This document shows positions 59,501 to 64,000 of a stretch of 64,000 bases of DNA, piece by piece; within the stretch, counting starts at the first letter, position 1, and every line of letters starts with the position of its first letter. Made by a program: the position numbers and the translations under genes. This DNA comes from Bursaphelenchus xylophilus (lineage: Eukaryota > Nematoda > Chromadorea > Rhabditida > Aphelenchoididae). The stretch lies in NCBI GenBank assembly GCA_904066235.2, contig CAJFCV020000001.1:14441291-14505290 (forward strand), read 5' to 3'. Under the pieces are notes generated by a model. It had not been told where the DNA came from and did no database searches. It was given only the letters and a program-made list of their open reading frames with translations.

Positions 59501-62500
59501 AAAAGGCAAAAGGTAGGTGCTTTTCACATCCAATTGAAGGCTTTTTCTTAATTTTTTGACCATGTGTTTGCGCCTTGTTCAAAATTTTGAGGACTCCAAA
59601 ACTTCCAAAAATTCCGTCATCATGACACATTTAAATATTGGAATTTCAAAAAATTTGAAAAAAGAGAATGGATGATAGCAAATTTTTTGGCTTGCATCAA
59701 AAAATTCGGAGTGAAAGTTCACACTTTTCCAAAAAATGTGTCATCATGACATATTTTAATTAACCAAAAATCTCAAATTTTCGATTTCAAAATATCTTCA
59801 TAATATCTCATATGGTCGAAAAAAATTTTCCAGTTAGAAATCAAAGCTTTTGCGATTTTCATGTCATGATGACGGATTTTTTGGAATTTTATAAAATTTT
59901 ACATTTATTGACGAGGAATCGTTTCAGGACGTCCGGAATGGTCATCCCTGATGAAGATCCTTTGCGACAAGAAAGCCAGCGACGTGGAGACGCTGATTTT
60001 GGGAATGACTGTTGTAAATAAGACTTTGAATGGAATTCCCGACCAGGTACGTTAATTTTCTCTTCAACTTCCATGAAAAAAAACTTTTTTATTCATGATG
60101 GAAGAAAAAAGATCGATTTTTGGAGAAAATTCGTGAAAAGTATCCAAAAGTATCAAAAAGTATCCAAAAGTACCAAAAAGTATCAAAAAGTATCCAAAAT
60201 TCATACATGTTTTTTGACGTCAACGAATGTTTTAGGACACTTTCTTCGACGTAGTGGACTGTTTGGAGAACCTCGGCCTCGAGGAGGCCATGAAACAGAT
60301 GTACAGTTTGAAGGATCCCCAGCTCACTCAACAAGTCCAACATTACGAGCATGAGGTGAGAAAGGAAGACGCCGCCATGCAGAGCGACGACAGTGATCCA
60401 CAATTGGTCCGGATGAGGTGAGTTCACCCAAAATTACATAGATTTTAAGCCAAAAATCCGATTTTTAGAGGAATTTCCAGAAAATCCGTCATCATGACAT
60501 CTTTTTCGCCTAAAAATTTTGGACTTTCATGACGGAAATGAGTTGTAAAGCACGTAAAACGAGTGTTAAAAAATTGATGTCCCTCAAATTTATACAACGA
60601 CCGATTTATTCCGTCATGATGACGGAATTTCTAGAATTCTTCCAAAGGTTTAATTTTGTCTCCAAAATTCAAACTGTTGCCTTTCCAGAAATGGAACCAC
60701 CACCAATTCTCAGCCCAGCACCGCTGCGGCGCACGCGATGCAACGAGCCACCGAAAACAACCTTCAAAACGGGAACGATCGACGCTCAATGATGCGCCGA
60801 CGACAAATGGAGGCCGAAGAGCTGCGACAACAACAAATGGAGAAGAAAAACAGCTTCGAACGACAGCCGGAAGAGCCCTACAGCAATGGAATCCAAAATG
60901 GAGTCAATCATCGGGTAAGACTTCAAATTTCCCGCCACGTTTGGCATTGTGTTTTATCATGGCTAAAAGCAATAAAAATTGAAAAAAGAGCCAGTCAGTA
61001 TGATTTTCAAGCCCATTTCTACATTTTTAAGGAATGGACAAAACCTTAAAATTCATATTTTGAATTTCCCGCGATTTTTGGCATTCCGTTTTAACGCTTG
61101 AAATCTGTCCAAAATGATGAAAATGTGACGTCATTTGAAAAAATCAGATCAATTGACTGATAAAAATCGAAAATCCAAGGTGTTTTTCTATTATATTCTC
61201 CTTTAAATATCAAAAATTTAATTTTCTGAAACCCCCCTAAAACCGATCTAAACTTTTTATTCCAGTTCGATCTCCCCAAACAGCCTTCTTGGCGCTCCAA
61301 TCAAACGAATGGCATCGAAACCAACAACAACATCACATATCCGCCCAAAGATTACGAGGACGAAAAACTGATACCGAGCAGTCCGAGGATACCGCCGCCC
61401 CCGCCCCTACCCTCCACGATGATCAGCCCTGTGAGTAGTACGGGGACGAATGACGAGAAAGAGAACATCGATGATGAGAGGCATCAGCCGAAGGCGCCGC
61501 CTCCGGCCATCCCGGCGCATATTTTCTCGCCCACCGAGCACAAAACAATGGAGTTCCCGGAGCCTTTGAAGGAGCCCGAGCCGGAGCCCGTGAAGCCGGT
61601 GTTAACGCAAAAGAAGGACGATTCGGACGATGAGACGGTGGCACAAGGAGGCTTTGCAGCGCTTTTGAAGGTATGGTACAAAACAGTCACGTAAAAAATA
61701 GCGATACTAGCCTTAAACCACCGAAAAATCCAACTTAAAATCTCGAATTTCCAGAAAAAGGCAGCAAAAATGGAATCCGGCTCCACATTCCGCAAAGGAA
61801 TCCTCGAAACCAAACAGTCCGAATCCGAGATTCGTTGGAAGGAAGCGGCCGAAAAGGTGAAAAACAAGCCCATGGTCTTCAACGACATTGACTTCTCAGC
61901 GTTGGCCGAGTTCGAGCAAGACCCCTTGATCCTTGTGCGACAAGCACAAGCTCAACAGGAGCGCAACTCGGGCACCCGCTCCATGTACGGTGCAATCCCA
62001 CCACCTCCGCCACCCGGCGGCGGCGTTCCCCCGCCCCCACCTCTGTGGAAGCAGAACGGCAACATGTCGATGAGCATGACCGAGGGCGCGAACAAGGGTG
62101 GAACGGTGCGATTGCATTGGAAGGCGGCGCAGTATGACGCATTCGCGTCGGTGCCGCAACTCCAGAACAAAGGCAACTTCTGGGAGAAGGTGGAGAAACC
62201 GCAGATCGACGTCACCAACCTGACCAAGTTGTTCGAACAGAAGCAGAAGGAGTTGCCGACGAAGAAGGTGGGAGAGGTCAACAAGCCCCAAGTGCTGCAG
62301 GTCCTGTCCGTCAAACGGTCACAGGTGAGAATTTCTAATACTTATTTTTAGAACAACCGAAGGGACCTCGCGAGGTCCTTCGAGGATGATATCGGACGGC
62401 TAGGATAAGGTTTAGCTGACAAGGAAGTATTCCAAGTGCGACGCACGTCAAACTGAGGAGTTCTGTTACCGGAATAGACTCTTCGCTATCGGTTTTTTAC

Positions 62501-63811
62501 ACTTCGTCTATTTCGCAGAGAAAGAGAGAAAAAAGACACGCAAAAGCGTACTCTCTCGCCCCAAAAATTCCCCATTTCTCCCTCGACAAAACGTTTTTTC
62601 GCGTCTTTTTTTGGCAAATTGCCAATCCATTCACCGGACTGTTTTAGCTTATCTCAGTTTGACGTGCCTCGCGATATAAGCTCCCTCTTACGCCTCCTGC
62701 TTTAGCGCAGAGGTATGAGACGGGATGGTGAGCGTGCGACTCAATCCTGGTTCGATTCCCTCTCTCATCTTGCTCAGTCCGCAATGCTGGGGTCAATGCG
62801 CTATCTGAAAGTTTGCTGAAAGTTAGCTGAAAATGGTAGGGCGCAGCTCGGAAAACTGGTACGGGCGCAGCTCGCATCTCGGGGGCAGTTCGGAAAACAA
62901 CGTTTCGCAGCTCGCCGGAGCTATGTTTCGGCTAGCTTTCGAGCTGCGCCCAAGACCCGAGCTGCGCCCGTGCAAGTTCTCCGAGCTGCGCCCTATGATT
63001 TTCAGCAAACTTTCAGATAGCGCATTGGCCCCTGGTTGAGGCGTCTGTCTAGTACCCCGGCTCATGTAGCTGCGTAAAGGACTAAAAAACTATATCGGGT
63101 TCTGTAGCCAGCCCTGCCAGACTACAGTTTTGCCACCCATGGGAGTTGCAGCTCTTGTCAAAAATGCCTTACGCCATGCCATGAAAGCTTTACTCTTGCA
63201 GGCCATCAACATTGGTCTCACTAAACTCCCACCGATCTCAACCATCCCTCCGGCTATCCGCAAGTTCGATTCGGCCGTCTTGAACAAAGATGCCATCGAA
63301 AAGATCCTACAAACTATGATGCCAACCGTCGAGGAGGTGGAACGAATCCACGAAAAGCAAGCCGAACATCCCGATATGCCGTTAGGACAGGCTGAACAAT
63401 TCATGTTGTCCTTGAGCGAGATCGACTGCCTATTGGAGCGTCTGAGGCTGTGGATGTTCATGTTGGATTACCCGACAATGGAGGCGGATGTTTCCGAGAG
63501 TTTGAACGAGTTGAAGAATGCCATGTTGGAGGTGGAGGAGAGCCAGACATTCCGACAAGTCATGGGGCTGTTGTTAACCATCGGAAACGCCCTAAATGGC
63601 ACTGAAGTAAGCTTCGTATTCTCGATTCTGCAATATCGTCGTATTTTAGATTCAAGCGTTCCAGTTGGACTTTTTGTCGCGAGCGTCGGAAGTTAAGGAC
63701 GCTGTTCACAAGTATCCGTTGACCTACCACGCCGCGGAATTGATGTTAAATCGGGTACCGGAGTCCTCAGACTTGCACAGCGAGTTTGGCGCTGTCTCGA
63801 GGTGTTCTAGA
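47528..63811 (+). CDS. fhod-1: FHOD-type formin (GBD-FH3-FH1-FH2), runs on towards the right edge
   Basis: Exons 47528-47704, 48407-48525, 56943-57001, 57621-57794, 58707-58801, (cassette 58870-58920), 59401-59512, 59928-60046, 60236-60417, 60689-60914, 61266-61670, 61755-62324, 63202-63606 and 63650-63811, all in phase: 935 codons so far. Formins nucleate and elongate unbranched actin; FHOD members act in muscle and cell-shape actin bundles. The GBD ([19 protein letters not shown]...) leads into an FH3 armadillo domain with [53 protein letters not shown] and [15 protein letters not shown], all diagnostic of FHOD. Then come a basic/Gln linker, proline tracts (residues ~463 and ~637-655) and FH2 from LHWKAA. 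FH2 continues with [11 protein letters not shown] and ESSDLHSEF. The rest of FH2 and the tail are beyond the window. Confidence 0.96.
47800..48330. repeat. CTGCATAACGCGGT repeat, ~126-bp period, five copies in formin intron 1
   Basis: The core starts at 47806, 47932, 48059, 48185 and 48309 (steps 126, 127, 126, 124). Units share GAAAATTCTCGGAAAATTC and AATTTTGTCTTTTTAAAG blocks. Confidence 0.9.
48550..48940. repeat. GCACNGTGC palindrome field 14 (formin intron)
   Basis: About fourteen palindromes lie in the long formin intron, right after exon 2, with A/T-run spacers. Confidence 0.88.
49225..50450. repeat. GCACNGTGC palindrome field 15
   Basis: Composite GAATGCACTGTGCGGATG, TTTTTGTCGCAA and GCACAGTGCGTTTTGCAAAC recurs about every 110-180 bp. 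The left part is inverted (GTCAACCGCACAGTGCATTC). Confidence 0.9.
50459..51520. repeat. Alternating A-B-A-B palindromic units (tandem ~535-bp duplication)
   Basis: Unit A (50459-50732 and 50998-51263) begins ATTACGCTTTTTCAAAAGTG and ends with the inverse. Unit B (50733-50987 and 51264-51519) begins GGCGGGCCAAAAAGTCTTG and ends with the inverse. The two A-B pairs are near-identical. The segment is GC-richer than its surroundings (GCGTCGCGCGGGGAACACG) and has both GCACNGTGC and the relic form GCGGGGTGC. Confidence 0.88.
51525..51850. other. Palindrome-free island inside the formin intron
   Basis: Ordinary complexity (GATCTCGCGGCGCGGATTCG; CTCTCGAGCGCCGATTCAAC). No supported frame. Candidate intronic enhancer or leader of the downstream alternative promoter. 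Confidence 0.3.
51960..52650. repeat. GCACNGTGC palindrome field 16
   Basis: About a dozen palindromes sit in extremely A/T-run-rich DNA in two clumps (51965-52130 and 52415-52640). Confidence 0.85.
52960..53125. repeat. CTGCATAACGCGGT repeat pair, 127-bp step
   Basis: The core starts at 52969 and 53096, each after an ATCTCGGTTGTTT-like or ATTTCGATTATTT block, as in the copies at 23.8 kb. Confidence 0.85.
53402..55770 (+). CDS. fhod-1: Large disordered alternative first exon of the formin gene (or a separate gene)
   Basis: One 2369-nt exon opens at an ATG directly after an in-frame TGA (53396) and runs 789 codons plus 2 nt to GAAAG|GTACTA. That is phase 2, exactly the phase needed for the formin acceptor at 56943, so it would read ...EEERLRSSLV into FH3. 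Exon 2 (48525) also ends in phase 2, so two first-exon sets can share the same acceptor. If unspliced, the frame stops at 55777 after 791 residues. The protein is Ser/Asn/Lys-rich and disordered, with four to five degenerate repeats built on SSVISKN and YEPSNxSNF, and a basic [17 protein letters not shown] segment near residue 685. No known domain. I favour an isoform-specific N-terminus replacing the GBD. Confidence 0.75.
55810..56850. repeat. 160-bp tandem repeat, five units, in a formin intron
   Basis: The GCACGGTGCGAAAATTA block starts at 55887, 56047, 56206, 56366 and 56526: steps 160, 159, 160 and 160. Each unit holds three palindromes (centres G, T, A in order), GGGAATGAGATAAAAAG and GGGCAACGGCGACAAATTTG. 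Scattered palindromes continue to 56850. Confidence 0.93.
57840..58590. repeat. GCACNGTGC palindrome field 17 (formin FH3 intron)
   Basis: The closest packing in the window: palindromes every 20-30 bp, mostly as CTGCACAGTGCAGTTTTTT or ATCGCACTGTGCAGTTTTTT. A ~415-bp block is duplicated (CCCGGCTGCACAGTGC at 58003 and 58382). The field separates two exons of the FH3 domain. Confidence 0.92.
59035..59185. repeat. CTGCATAACGCG repeat pair, 126-bp step
   Basis: CCGCATAACGCGG at 59043 and CTGCATAACGCG at 59169, in the formin intron after the cassette exon. Confidence 0.75.
59600..60640. repeat. Dispersed GTCATGATGAC palindromes in formin introns
   Basis: CGTCATCATGACAC (59616), GTCATCATGACAT (59741), GTCATGATGACGG (59862), CCGTCATCATGACAT (60486) and CCGTCATGATGACGG (60609) recur, usually followed by ATTTTTTGGAAT or preceded by AAAATC. 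A further copy is at 40302. Exons between them lack it. Confidence 0.75.
62346..62700. repeat. Degenerate fold-back element in an FH2 intron
   Basis: ACAAGGAAGTATTCCAAGTG at 62419 resembles the ends of the element at 2607-3753. CACGTCAAACTGAG (62446) mirrors CTCAGTTTGACGTG (62654). Not coding. Confidence 0.5.
62690..62768 (+). other. tRNA-like (Pol III box A/B) segment, possible SINE
   Basis: TTAGCGCAGAGG resembles box A, and GGTTCGATTCC about 45 bases later is a perfect box B. I cannot fold a clean acceptor and T stem, so this is more likely a tRNA-derived SINE head or tRNA pseudogene than a functional tRNA. Confidence 0.4.
62790..63040. repeat. Inverted repeat built on GGGCGCAGCTCGG
   Basis: GGGGTCAATGCGCTATCTG and AAAGTTTGCTGAAA are mirrored at 63000-63035. 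Inside, GGGCGCAGCTCG units occur in both orientations. The same GGGCGCAG core is part of the 5.3, 9.6 and 22.1 kb modules. Confidence 0.75.
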
Positions 63812-63867
63812 GTAAGTTGAGGGAGCTTCGTGAGCCTCCGCTTTGTCTTTGATCTCTCGAATACGTA

Positions 63868-64000
63868 TTAGGTCGTCCAGAAAGTTCGTCCGTTTTTTCA
63901 TTGCTTTGTTTTACAAGGATTGTTTGTTCTTTGGCAAATGGAATATATTTATTCGATACAGTTTTTTCTCCTCTACAAACTGGCTGTATCAAACAAGTAT
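63868..64000. mobile_element. 5' end of a mariner-type transposon, cut by the window edge
   Basis: A TA followed by TTAGGTCGTCCAGAAAGTTC looks like a mariner terminal inverted repeat inserted at a TA dinucleotide, just downstream of a formin donor (GTAAGT at 63812). The rest lies outside the window. Confidence 0.6.

Noticed and set aside
62690..62768. Functional tRNA gene
   Set aside because: Box B is perfect, but I could not pair a convincing acceptor or T stem.

Overview
The window is nuclear DNA from a nematode. Genes have many short introns with GT-AG borders and TTTCAG-type acceptors, several ATGs sit directly behind an acceptor-like site (candidate spliced-leader addition), and one gene belongs to the glycine-rich SSQ family known from Caenorhabditis sperm. 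The DNA is AT-rich and crowded with short dispersed repeats. I cannot name the species.

Layout. 1-5.1 kb: a decayed Tc1/mariner-like element with ~370-bp inverted ends, then a minus-strand membrane/coiled-coil gene whose large intron holds two nested fold-back elements. 5.4-22.1 kb is the gene-dense part: a TMEM14-family gene, two unrecognised genes, PAF1 (Pol II elongation complex), a C2H2 zinc-finger gene, an SSQ-like sperm glycine-repeat gene, MPP6 (nuclear exosome cofactor) and MPC2 (mitochondrial pyruvate carrier). 22.7-47.5 kb is gene-poor: one four-pass membrane protein, one small secreted Cys/Gly-rich protein, and long fields of a 9-bp palindrome, GCAC-N-GTGC, interrupted every few kb by palindrome-free islands. 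47.5 kb to the right edge is one FHOD-type formin gene (GBD, FH3, FH1, part of FH2), with palindrome fields inside its introns, a 788-codon alternative first exon, fold-back elements in one FH2 intron, and the start of a mariner element near the edge.

The main novelty is the repeat ecology. (1) Well over 200 copies of GCACNGTGC, often 25-32 bp apart and paired with TTTGTCGC, occur in introns and intergenic DNA and almost never in exons. (2) A TCAAGTGTAATATAA-like motif recurs in nearly every intron and also sits in frame in the formin alternative exon, where it encodes SSVISKN-type peptide repeats. (3) Four unrelated tandem arrays share a 160-bp period. (4) A different family, with core CTGCATAACGCGGT, recurs at 126-127 bp. 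(5) A ~48-bp TATA-containing module is shared by the TMEM14 and MPC2 promoters. (6) Inverted palindrome fields flank one exon of the membrane-protein gene, a layout that favours exon circularisation.

All gene models were spliced by hand from phase-compatible GT-AG (one GC-AG) sites. Repeat periods were measured by counting coordinates. No homology search, alignment or folding program was run.
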